From positions 2,660,001 to 2,724,000 of the forward strand of contig CP020563.1 in assembly GCA_002082585.1 (NCBI GenBank): DNA of 64,000 nt. Reading direction: 5' to 3'. Made by a program: the position numbers and the translations under genes. The notes under the pieces are model-generated. The model was not told where the DNA came from, did not search any database, and saw only the letters and a list, made by a program, of their open reading frames with translations. Source of the DNA: Kitasatospora albolonga. Lineage in GTDB: Bacteria; Actinomycetota; Actinomycetes; Streptomycetales; Streptomycetaceae. Each line of letters begins with the position of its first letter. The first letter of the stretch is position 1. Shown piece after piece: positions 23,660 through 31,355 of this stretch.

Positions 23660-24458
23660 CGAGCGGGCTGTGCGCCACGGGGTCCTCGATGACCCGGCAG
23701 GGCAGCGCGAAGACCTCCTCCACCAGCTCCTCGGTGATCAGCTCGGCGGGCGGCCCCTGCGCGACGACGGCCCCGTCCTTCATGGCGATGACGTGGGTGC
23801 CGTAGCGGGCGGCCTGGTTCAGGTCGTGGAGAACGGCGACGAGTGTGCGGCCCTCCTGGTTGAGCCGCCGGAACAGTTCCAGCAGCTCGATCTGGTGGGC
23901 GATGTCCAGGAACGTCGTCGGCTCGTCGAGCAGCAGCAGCGAGGTCTCCTGGGCCAGCACCATCGCCACCCAGACCCGCTGGCGCTGCCCGCCGGACAGC
24001 TCGTCGACCGGGCGGGCGGAGAGTTCGGTGGTGCTCGTCTCCGCCATCGCCCGGACGACCGCCGCCTCGTCCTCCCGCGACCACTGCTTGATCAGCTTCT
24101 GGTGGGGGTGGCGGCCGCGCGCGACGAGGTCGGCGACGGTGATGCCGTCCGGGGCGAGCGAGGTCTGCGGCAACAGGCCGAGCCTGCGGGCCACTTCCTT
24201 CGCCCTGTACGAGGTGATGGCGCGCCCGTCCAGGACCACCTGCCCGGTGCTGGGGCGCAGCAGCTTCGAAAGTCCGCGCAGGAGCGTGGACTTGCCGCAG
24301 GCGTTGGGGCCGACGATCACGGTGAAGGAGCCGTCGGGGATCTCCACGGAGAGGTTCTCCGCGATGGTCCGGCGGTCGTAGCCGAGGGTGATGTCCTCGG
24401 CACGCAGGCGCGCGTGGGGCGCGGGGCCGGCCACAGGCGCTTCGTGGAGCTGGGTCAT
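23607..24458 (-). CDS. Ferric-siderophore ABC importer ATPase (FecE/FepC family)
   Basis: The 283-residue ATPase powers siderophore uptake. The motifs are complete: Walker A GPNACGKSTLLRGLSKLL, Q-loop LGLLPQTS, signature DELSGGQRQRVWVAMVLAQ, Walker B LLLLDEPTTFLDIAHQ and the switch His in VAVLHDLNQAARYG. It is the last gene of a five-gene uptake operon and sits 34 bases after the second permease gene. The C-terminal 20 or so residues overlap the end of the MFS gene on the other strand. Confidence 0.93.
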   Translation of the reverse strand: MTQLHEAPVAGPAPHARLRAEDITLGYDRRTIAENLSVEIPDGSFTVIVGPNACGKSTLLRGLSKLLRPSTGQVVLDGRAITSYRAKEVARRLGLLPQTSLAPDGITVADLVARGRHPHQKLIKQWSREDEAAVVRAMAETSTTELSARPVDELSGGQRQRVWVAMVLAQETSLLLLDEPTTFLDIAHQIELLELFRRLNQEGRTLVAVLHDLNQAARYGTHVIAMKDGAVVAQGPPAELITEELVEEVFALPCRVIEDPVAHSPLVIPLGSAAATRTPPPPR

Positions 24459-24492
24459 GGCAGGGGGTCTCTCCGGTGATCGGTGGAAGGGC

Positions 24493-25569
24493 TCATGTCC
24501 GGCGGGCTTCCCGCACGAGCAGCCAGATGAAGTACAGGCCGCCGATCGACACGGTCACGATGCCGACGGGCAGTTGGACGGGGGCGAACAGCCGCTGCCC
24601 CACCAGATCGGCGAGTACCAGCAGAAAGGCCCCCGTCACCGCCGAGGGGAGCAGGGCGACCGAGGAGCCCCGGGTGATCCGGCGCGCGATCTGCGGGGCC
24701 GCCAGCGCGATGAAGGCGATCGGCCCGGCGGCGGCGGTGACCAGGGCGATCAGCGCGACCCCGAGCACCACCAGGACGAGCCGCACCGCCTCCGTGCGCG
24801 TACCGAGCGCGGCTGCGGCGTCGTCGCCCAACTCCAGTGCGCGCAGGGCCGGTCCGCAGGCCGCGGCGAGCGGGATGAGCAGGGCGAGGAAGCCGAGCAC
24901 GGGCAGGAGCTGTTCGTGGCCGAGGCTGTTGAGCGAGCCCGCACCCCAGACGGCGGAGAGCATGGCGTCCTCGATGTCCGCCCGGAGCACCAGCCAGGTG
25001 TTGAACGCCCCGAGCATGGCGGAGACGGCGATGCCGACGATGATCAGCCGGAATCCCTGGGCGGCCCCCCTGCGGTAGGCGAGCACGAAGACCACGAACG
25101 CGGCGAGGACGCCCCCGGCCAGCGATCCGGCGGCCACCTGGTAGTAGCCGCCGCCGGTCAGCAGCAGGACGACGAGCGCCCCGGTGTACGAGCCGGAGGA
25201 GAAGCCGATGATGTCGGGCGAGCCCAGGGGGTTGCGGGTGATGGACTGGAAGATGGCCCCGGAGACGGCGAGGGCCGCGCCGAGGAGCACCGCGAGCAGC
25301 GCCCGGGGCAGCCGCCACTCCACCACGACCGTGCGGGTGGCACCCGTTCCCCCGCCGAGCAGGGACCGTACGACGTCGGCGAGCGGGATCTCGTACGTAC
25401 CGAAGGCGAGGGTCACGACCACGGCGGCGCACGTGAGCAGCAGGAGGACCGCGCAGCTGACGGCCGTCCGCACGTCCAGGCGGAACGACCAGCGGGAGGT
25501 GCGGGTGACGAGGGTGGGCCGCCCGAAGTCGACGGCCTTGGCGGTTACGGGAGTTCGGTTCGGCTTCAC
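24493..25569 (-). CDS. Ferric-siderophore ABC importer permease (FecCD family), second subunit
   Basis: The 358-residue FecCD-type permease has about nine to ten membrane segments. Family blocks include EWRLPRALLAVLLGAALAVSGAIFQSITRNPLGSPDIIGFSSGSYTGAL near residue 95-145 and AAAGPIAFIALAAPQIARRI late in the protein. It should form a heterodimer with the permease encoded immediately upstream, whose stop it overlaps by four bases (ATGA). The extended N-terminal 35 residues are hydrophilic. Confidence 0.93.
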   Translation of the reverse strand: MKPNRTPVTAKAVDFGRPTLVTRTSRWSFRLDVRTAVSCAVLLLLTCAAVVVTLAFGTYEIPLADVVRSLLGGGTGATRTVVVEWRLPRALLAVLLGAALAVSGAIFQSITRNPLGSPDIIGFSSGSYTGALVVLLLTGGGYYQVAAGSLAGGVLAAFVVFVLAYRRGAAQGFRLIIVGIAVSAMLGAFNTWLVLRADIEDAMLSAVWGAGSLNSLGHEQLLPVLGFLALLIPLAAACGPALRALELGDDAAAALGTRTEAVRLVLVVLGVALIALVTAAAGPIAFIALAAPQIARRITRGSSVALLPSAVTGAFLLVLADLVGQRLFAPVQLPVGIVTVSIGGLYFIWLLVREARRT

Positions 25570-26696
25570 AGCCCGCTCACCTTCTTGCGGCGGACGAGCA
25601 GGATCAGGACGGGCGCGCCGACGAACGCGGTGACGATGCCGGCCTGGAGTTCCTGCGGGGAGAGCACGACCCGGCCGATGACATCGGCGGCGATCAGCAG
25701 CAGGGGCGCGCAGACGACGGTGTACGGGATGATCCAGCGCTGGTCGGGCCCGATGAACCAGCGGGCCACGTGCGGGACCATGAGGCCGACGAAGCCGATC
25801 GGCCCGGCGGCGGCGGTCGCGGCCCCGGCGAGCAGGGTGACCGCGACGATCACCAGGAGGCGGGTGCGGACGAGGTTCGCGCCGAGCGACCGGGCGAGGT
25901 CGTCACCGAGGGCGACCGCGTTCAGGGGCCGGGCCGCGAGGAACGCGAGCAGGAGCCCCGCCCCGATGAAGGGCAGGACGGTGAGGAGGATGCTCCAGTC
26001 CCGTCCGGCGAGCGAACCGGCCGACCAGCCCACGAGTTTGGTGAACGCGTCCGGGTTCAGCAGTGTGATCGCCGAGGACACCCCGGCGAGTACGGCGCCG
26101 AGCGCGACCCCGACCAGCGTGAGCCTGATCGGGGTGCCGCCGCCCTGCCCGGCCGAGCCGATGACGTAGACGAGGGCGGTGACGACGACGGCTCCGACGA
26201 ACGAGAGCCACAGGTAGGCCCCGATCGAGGAGAGGCCGAGGAACCCGACGCCGATCGTGACGGCGAACCCGGCGCCCGCGTTGACGCCGAGGATGCCCGG
26301 GTCGGCGAGCGGGTTGCGGGTCAGGGCCTGGATGAGCGCCCCGGAGACCCCGAGCGCCGCCCCGGCGACCAGCCCCAACAGGGCGCGGGGCAGGCGGAGT
26401 TCGCGGACGATGAAGGCGTGCTCGGACCCGTCGTACGCGGTCAGCGCCCGCCAGACGTCGGGCAGGGGTACGGGCTTGGCGCCGACGGCCAGGGAGACGG
26501 CGAGGGCCAGGGCGAGGACAGCGAGCGCGACCAGGAGTCCGAGGGCCCGGCCGGAGTTGGTGCGCACGAGCCCGGGGCGGGCCTGACGCCCGGCCGCCCC
26601 GGCCCGCACCCCGGGCCGCGTCTCGGACCGCGTCTCGGACCGCGTCTCGGGCCGCTCGTGGGCCCCTTCGGCGTCGGCTGAGAGGGTGGTCGTCAT
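25566..26696 (-). CDS. Ferric-siderophore ABC importer permease (FecCD family), first subunit
   Basis: The 376-residue FecCD permease starts with a charged leader containing the triple repeat SETRSETRSETR, coded by a 12-bp DNA repeat near 26620-26655. The transport domain follows: RELRLPRALLGLVAGAALGVSGALIQALTRNPLADPGILGVNAGAGFAV and AAAGPIGFVGLMVPHVARWFIGPD are family hallmarks. The ATG at 26696 overlaps the stop of the siderophore-interacting protein gene by four bases, and its own stop overlaps the next permease in the same way. Confidence 0.93.
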   Translation of the reverse strand: MTTTLSADAEGAHERPETRSETRSETRPGVRAGAAGRQARPGLVRTNSGRALGLLVALAVLALALAVSLAVGAKPVPLPDVWRALTAYDGSEHAFIVRELRLPRALLGLVAGAALGVSGALIQALTRNPLADPGILGVNAGAGFAVTIGVGFLGLSSIGAYLWLSFVGAVVVTALVYVIGSAGQGGGTPIRLTLVGVALGAVLAGVSSAITLLNPDAFTKLVGWSAGSLAGRDWSILLTVLPFIGAGLLLAFLAARPLNAVALGDDLARSLGANLVRTRLLVIVAVTLLAGAATAAAGPIGFVGLMVPHVARWFIGPDQRWIIPYTVVCAPLLLIAADVIGRVVLSPQELQAGIVTAFVGAPVLILLVRRKKVSGL

Positions 26697-27580
26697 AGCC
26701 CGAGCCGCTCCAGCCCCGCTTCGTACAGGTCCCGGCGCAGCTCCTCGTCCTCGGTGCGTTCCCAGACGCTGTTGAGCTCGGCCATGGTTCCGGCGTCGAC
26801 GGCCTCGTACTTCTCCAGCCACTCCTCCTGCCGGTGGCGCCAGTAGCCGATCACCTGGTACCACGCGGCGGGCAGCTTCCGTTCGTGGCGCAAGTAGCGC
26901 CGGGCTTGGCGGAGTTCGCCGGACTCGCCCGCCACCCACACATAGGTGCCGGGTGCGAGGTCCAGGCCGCGCAGGATCTCGGTGATCGCGCTGGGGCCCA
27001 CCCCGTTGCCCCGCCCCGCCACCCAGCGCACATCCAGGCGGGCGGGGCTGGTGAGCTCGATGCGGTGGGAGGAGTCGGCGATCTCGACGACCGCGACGGC
27101 GTGGACGGCCGGGTCGAGCTGCTCCAACAGCCGCCCCAGGGCCGGGAGTCCGGTGGCGTCGGTGACGAAGACCTGTCGGGCGGCCGCGCCGGGCGCCTCG
27201 TACAGCGAGCGCGGCGGCCCGAAGAGGAGCCGGTCGCCGGGGGCGGCCCGCGCCGCCCAGCTCCCCGCCCGGCCGTGCCCGTGGAGCACGAAGTCGATGT
27301 CGGCCTCGGCTGCTTCGGGGTCGAACCGGCGCAGGGTGTAGGGCTGGATGTGCGGGTAGTACCCGTCCGGGTAGTGCCAGTCGCCGTCCCCGTCCACCTC
27401 GGGGAGGACCAACTCGCCTTCCTCCGGGGGGAAGTGGACGCGTACGTACTCGTCGCCCACCCGGGTCGAGGGGTAGTCGCGCAGGCTCTCGCTGCGCAGG
27501 GTGAGGCGGACCATGCCGGGCGAGAGGGGCACCGACCGGACGACCTCGGCGACGACACGGGCGGAGGTGGCGGAGGTCAC
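26693..27580 (-). CDS. Siderophore-interacting protein (FAD-dependent ferric-siderophore reductase)
   Basis: The 295-residue SIP family enzyme should reduce ferric siderophore in the cytoplasm and free the iron. The FAD-binding motif is visible as QPYTLRRF (R-x-Y-T form, about residues 79-86), and the NAD(P)H side as VFVTDATGLPALGRLLEQL and YVWVAGESGELRQARRYLRHERKL, with the closing VIGYWRHRQEE typical of SIP proteins. It is the second gene of the uptake operon, overlapping both neighbours by four bases. Its presence argues for a stable ferric complex that needs reduction. Confidence 0.93.
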   Translation of the reverse strand: MTSATSARVVAEVVRSVPLSPGMVRLTLRSESLRDYPSTRVGDEYVRVHFPPEEGELVLPEVDGDGDWHYPDGYYPHIQPYTLRRFDPEAAEADIDFVLHGHGRAGSWAARAAPGDRLLFGPPRSLYEAPGAAARQVFVTDATGLPALGRLLEQLDPAVHAVAVVEIADSSHRIELTSPARLDVRWVAGRGNGVGPSAITEILRGLDLAPGTYVWVAGESGELRQARRYLRHERKLPAAWYQVIGYWRHRQEEWLEKYEAVDAGTMAELNSVWERTEDEELRRDLYEAGLERLGL

Positions 27581-28614
27581 GCCTTGGCCTTCTCACTGAT
27601 CTCCGCGAGGACGCCGTCCAGCGCGTCCAGGCTCTCGGTGCCCCACTCGAAGGAGGAGACGACGGAGGCGGGGATGTTGCGGAAGACCATGCCGTTCTTC
27701 ACGGCGGGAAGGTTCTTCCAGACGGTGTTCTTGGCGAGCGTCTTGTCGACGAAGTCCCCTGCCCCGTAGGCGTAGAGGAGGATGTCGGCGTTGTCGAGCT
27801 TGCCGATCTGCTCCAGCGAGAGCCACTCGCTGACCGAGCCCTCGACCCCCTTGTGCTCGCCTTCGGTGAAGGGCCGGAACTTCGCGCCCACCGCGTCCCA
27901 GACCGGCACGTAGAAGTGGCCGGCGGGGTAGGTGCCCCAGGTGGAGTGGTCCTGGCCGTAGGCGAAGACGGCGATCCTGTTCTTCTCCAGGACGTCCGCG
28001 TACTTCTTCTTCAGCTCGTCGGCCCGCTTCTCGAAGACGGCGGCCTGCTTCTCGATCTCGGCGGTCTTGCCGACGGCGGCCCCGATCATCAGGGTCCGCT
28101 CCTTCCAGGCGCCGACGCCCGCCGCGTCGAGCTGGACGACGGGGGCGATGCCCTGGAGCCGCTTCAGCTCGCCCTTCCGGAGGAACCGGGTCTCGGCGAA
28201 GATCATGTCGGGGTTCTGCTGGGCGACGGCCTCGATGTTGAGCTCGTAGTACGTCCCGACGGTGGCGGTGTCCTTGAGGGCGTCGTGGTACCGCTTGGGC
28301 CGCAGGTCCGGGTCGTCGCTGTCGAAGCCCTCGACGACGCCGACCGGCTTCACCCCGAGGTCGACCAGAGTGGCGGGCGAGTAGAAGTCGACGGAGACGA
28401 TCCGCTTCGGCTCGGCGGGGACCTCGACCTTGCCCGCGATGTCGGTGACCGTACGGGTGCCGGAGCCCTTGCCCGCCGAACCGCCGTCGCCCTTCGCCCC
28501 CTCACCGCTCGCGGAGCAGGAGGTGGCCCCGAGGACGGCGGCCAGGCTCACCGCCGCGACGGCGAGCAGACGTCTGCGGGACGGCAGGAAAGCGGAAGAG
28601 CGGCGGGCAGTCAT
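27577..28614 (-). CDS. Ferric-siderophore-binding lipoprotein (FepB/FhuD type)
   Basis: The 345-residue protein has an Arg-rich signal peptide (MTARRSSAFLPSRRRLLAVAAVSLAAVLGA) and a lipobox ending ATSC, so it is exported and lipid-anchored. The mature part is a class III binding protein: AEPKRIVSVDFYSPATLVDLGVKPVGVVEG and QNPDMIFAETRFL are typical. The ATG has AAGGAG four bases upstream. It is the first gene of the uptake operon, and an iron box lies 56 bases upstream, so expression should rise when iron is scarce. The specific siderophore cannot be read from sequence. Confidence 0.93.
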   Translation of the reverse strand: MTARRSSAFLPSRRRLLAVAAVSLAAVLGATSCSASGEGAKGDGGSAGKGSGTRTVTDIAGKVEVPAEPKRIVSVDFYSPATLVDLGVKPVGVVEGFDSDDPDLRPKRYHDALKDTATVGTYYELNIEAVAQQNPDMIFAETRFLRKGELKRLQGIAPVVQLDAAGVGAWKERTLMIGAAVGKTAEIEKQAAVFEKRADELKKKYADVLEKNRIAVFAYGQDHSTWGTYPAGHFYVPVWDAVGAKFRPFTEGEHKGVEGSVSEWLSLEQIGKLDNADILLYAYGAGDFVDKTLAKNTVWKNLPAVKNGMVFRNIPASVVSSFEWGTESLDALDGVLAEISEKAKA

Positions 28615-28669
28615 CGGACTCCTTCGGGGACCCCTGTCCGACGGCCGAGGAATGGCCGAAACAGACCGG

Positions 28670-28688
28670 TTAGGGCAGGCTTACCTAA
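28670..28688. promoter_or_regulatory. Iron box (DmdR1/IdeR-type operator)
   Basis: TTAGGGCAGGCTTACCTAA matches 16 of 19 positions of the actinobacterial iron box TTAGGTTAGGCTCACCTAA. It lies 56-74 bases before the lipoprotein start, where a metal-loaded repressor would block the operon promoter. Confidence 0.9.
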
Positions 28689-28754
28689 GGAAGTTACCGC
28701 AGTTCCCATGAGGGTATGGCGACACCCTGTCCCGGTTTCACGACACGCGCCGCC

Positions 28755-29660
28755 TCAGAGGGTGGCCTCGGGCACCCCGTTCACCGAGCGGAAGTAGGCG
28801 GCGGGCGTATGGCCGGTGACCTGCCGGAAGAGGTCGATGAACGTGCTGGGGTTGGCATAGCCGAGCCGCCGCGAGACGGCCACGACCGGCTTGCCCGCCG
28901 CGATGTCGATCAGCGCCGACCGGACACGGACGAGAATGCGCCACTGCGTCAGGCTCACCCCGGTGTCCCGCTGGAACCAGCGCATCAGCGTCCGCCCGCT
29001 GAGGCCGATCATCCGGGCCCACTCCTCCGTCGTCCGGTCGTCGGCCGGATCGGCGATGATCCGCTCCGCGATGGTGAGCAGCTCCGGCGTGCGGGGAAGC
29101 GGAATGTCCAGCGAGACCGCCCGGACCGGCCGGATGAGGTCCACGCCCACCCGCTGGAGGCGCAGCCGCTCGTCGGTACCCATCTCCTCGTTCTGGTTGT
29201 GGAGCAGCAGCTCGCGCAGGAGCCGGCTCATCGGGATGCCCACGACGGTGGACCACGCGACGGTCACCAGCTCCGGACTGAGGAACGTGGCGTACGTGAC
29301 GGCCCCCGCGCTCGCCCGGACCCGGTGCGGCATACCGGCGGGCAGCCAGATCCCGAGGCTGGGCGGCACCAGCCACACATGTCCGGCGGCCTCCACGGTG
29401 ACGTTGCCGGTGGTGGACCAGAGCAGCTCGTGCTCCTGGTGCGCGGTCTCGGCCCACTCGGTCGGCTCGGGCGTGGGGAAGGTCCCGGTGGTCAGCAGCC
29501 AGCGCGGCTCGATCCTGGGCCCGTCGGTCTCCACCGAGGCGGTCCACTCGTCGCGCTCCAGGGTGGGGGCGCCCCAGAGGCGTACGGCGGAGCCCTGCGG
29601 CGCGTTCGCCTGCTCCTGCGGCGAGCCCTGTCGCGCATCCGTCTGTCGTTTTACCGGCAT
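28755..29660 (-). CDS. AraC family transcriptional regulator
   Basis: The 301-residue regulator has an N-terminal cupin-like sensing domain (WAETAHQEHELLWSTTGNVTVEAAGHVWLVPPSLGIWLPAGMPHRVRASA) and a C-terminal AraC domain with two helix-turn-helices (TTEEWARMIGLSGRTLMRWFQRDTGVSLTQWRILVRVR and VVAVSRRLGYANPSTFIDLFRQVTGHTPAAYF). It sits between the siderophore uptake operon and the ABC exporter pair and is divergent from the latter. By analogy with YbtA it may control these siderophore genes; that is inference. The ATG at 29660 lies 14 bases after a perfect AAGGAGG, while TATCGT stands eight bases before it. Confidence 0.88.
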   Translation of the reverse strand: MPVKRQTDARQGSPQEQANAPQGSAVRLWGAPTLERDEWTASVETDGPRIEPRWLLTTGTFPTPEPTEWAETAHQEHELLWSTTGNVTVEAAGHVWLVPPSLGIWLPAGMPHRVRASAGAVTYATFLSPELVTVAWSTVVGIPMSRLLRELLLHNQNEEMGTDERLRLQRVGVDLIRPVRAVSLDIPLPRTPELLTIAERIIADPADDRTTEEWARMIGLSGRTLMRWFQRDTGVSLTQWRILVRVRSALIDIAAGKPVVAVSRRLGYANPSTFIDLFRQVTGHTPAAYFRSVNGVPEATL

Positions 29661-29679
29661 AGCCTGTCACGATACCTCC

Positions 29680-29708
29680 TTGTAGCCATCAGGTTCCCTT
29701 CCTAGCGT
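29680..29708 (+). promoter_or_regulatory. Promoter of the ABC half-exporter operon (leaderless type)
   Basis: TTGTAG (29680-29685), a 17-base spacer, and TAGCGT (29703-29708) are followed by six bases and the GTG start at 29715. GTTCC-N11-GGAAC (29693-29713) overlaps the promoter and could bind the divergent AraC protein. Confidence 0.6.
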
Positions 29709-29714
29709 GGAACG

Positions 29715-31355
29715 GTGATCACTCCCCTCACTCCCGCCCCCGCCCCGCCCTCCCCGTCTCCCGGTGCCCTCGTGCGCCGGGCCTCCTTCGGCTCGGGGCG
29801 CGGCCGGAAACTGGCGGTGGCCGGGGCCGGGTTCGCGGGACACCAGGTGGCGGAGGCCCTGGTCCCGGTGGCGCTCGGGGTGGTCATCGACCGCGCGATC
29901 GGCCGGAACGACCCGGGGGCGCTGCTGGGCCTGCTGGCCGCGCTGGGCGCCCTGATCGGGGTGCTGATCCTCTGCTGGCGGACGGGCTCGCGCCTGACGA
30001 CCGGGGTGTACGTGTACGGGGAGCACGATCTGCGCCTGCTGACGGCGGACCGGGCCCTGCACCCCCGGGGCACGGCCGGACGCCGTCCGCCCGGCGAGGT
30101 GCTCACGGTCGCCACCTCGGACGCCTCCAACGTCTCCGGCGTCTCCTGGCTGATCGCCGAACAGGGCGCGGCGCTGGCCGGGCTGCTCACCGCGTCACTC
30201 TCGCTCTTCCTCATCTCGTGGCAGCTCGCCACCGTCGTCCTCGCCGCGACGGCGGCCCAACTGGTGGTCCTGCACCGGCTGAGCGGCCCGCTGGAGAGCC
30301 GGGTCTACGCCGAGCAGCGAGAGGCCGCCCGCGCGGGGGCCCTGGCGACGGACTTCACGGCCGGGTTCCGGGTGCTCAAGGGGTTCGGCGCGGAGGGGAC
30401 GGCGGCGCTGCGCTACCGGGAGGCGAGCCGGAGCTCGATGCGGGCGGCGCTGCGCCGGGTCCGCTCGCTGGCCGGACTGACGGCGCTCAACTCGGCGGTC
30501 TCCGGGGCGTTCCTCGCCGGTATCGCCCTGCTGGCGGCCTGGCACGCACTCGAAGGACGCCTCACGGTCGGCGAGTTCGTCACGGCGGTGGGGCTGGCGC
30601 AGGTGGTGGCGGGCCCGATGGAGACGCTGGGCTTCTTCGGCGCCTCCGTGGCCGCGAAGCGGGGCTCGGCACACCGGCTGGCGGAGCTGCTGGCGGAGCC
30701 GTACGCGGTACGGGAGACCCCTGCGGAGCACCAACTTGGCTCACCGGAAGGGCTCTTCGCCCTGCGCCACGGCACGGGGACGATCACCGCGCGGGCGGGT
30801 GAGCTGGTCGGGGTCCGGGCCTCCGGCGCGGTGGCCGGGGAGCTGACGGCCCTGGCCGCCTGCCGCCGGTCGCCGGAGCCGGGGCAGTACACGGTGGCGG
30901 GCCGGGACGCGGCGGGCCTCTCCCCCGACGACGTACGCCGAACGGTCCACGCACCCCCGCACGACGCGGCGGTCTTCACCGGCACGGTCACGGAGAACCT
31001 GGTCGCGGAAGCCGTGAGCACGACGGCGATCACCGCGTCCGGCCTGGACGACGTGCTGACCCACCTCCCCGACGGGCTCGGCTCGCAGGTGGGCGAGGGG
31101 GGCCGCTTCCTCTCCGGAGGCCAGCGCCAACGACTGCTGCTGGCAAGGGCGTTGCACCAGCCGCAACCCGTTCTGGTCCTGCATGAACCGACGACCTCGG
31201 TGGACACGGTGACGGAGGACCGGATCGCGCGGAATCTGAGCGACGACACGAGCCGGGCGATCGTTCTGATCACCACCAGCCCGACCCTGCTGAGCGCCTG
31301 CGACCGGGTGTACGACCTGACGCGGGAGCCGGTAGCCGTGGAGAGCGCCCGATGA
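29715..31355 (+). CDS. ABC half-exporter with degenerate Walker A/B (partner subunit 1)
   Basis: The 546-residue protein has an exporter-type transmembrane domain of six spans (about 30-300) and a nucleotide-binding domain. In the latter, the Walker A region reads VGVRASGAVAGELT, with no GK[ST]; Walker B is VLVLHEPTTSVD, with His for the usual Asp; and the switch-His region reads IVLITTSPTLL, with no His. The signature LSGGQRQRLLLARAL (about residue 466) is intact. It can therefore complete the ATP site of a partner but cannot bind ATP normally itself. The next gene overlaps by four bases and has the opposite pattern, so the two should form a heterodimer. The GTG start follows a leaderless promoter. 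Confidence 0.9.
   Translation: MITPLTPAPAPPSPSPGALVRRASFGSGRGRKLAVAGAGFAGHQVAEALVPVALGVVIDRAIGRNDPGALLGLLAALGALIGVLILCWRTGSRLTTGVYVYGEHDLRLLTADRALHPRGTAGRRPPGEVLTVATSDASNVSGVSWLIAEQGAALAGLLTASLSLFLISWQLATVVLAATAAQLVVLHRLSGPLESRVYAEQREAARAGALATDFTAGFRVLKGFGAEGTAALRYREASRSSMRAALRRVRSLAGLTALNSAVSGAFLAGIALLAAWHALEGRLTVGEFVTAVGLAQVVAGPMETLGFFGASVAAKRGSAHRLAELLAEPYAVRETPAEHQLGSPEGLFALRHGTGTITARAGELVGVRASGAVAGELTALAACRRSPEPGQYTVAGRDAAGLSPDDVRRTVHAPPHDAAVFTGTVTENLVAEAVSTTAITASGLDDVLTHLPDGLGSQVGEGGRFLSGGQRQRLLLARALHQPQPVLVLHEPTTSVDTVTEDRIARNLSDDTSRAIVLITTSPTLLSACDRVYDLTREPVAVESAR

Noticed and set aside
28738..29670. 310-residue frame from the GTG next to the perfect AAGGAGG before araC
   Set aside because: Its composition is that of a frame-shifted shadow; the overlapping frame has complete AraC helix-turn-helix motifs.
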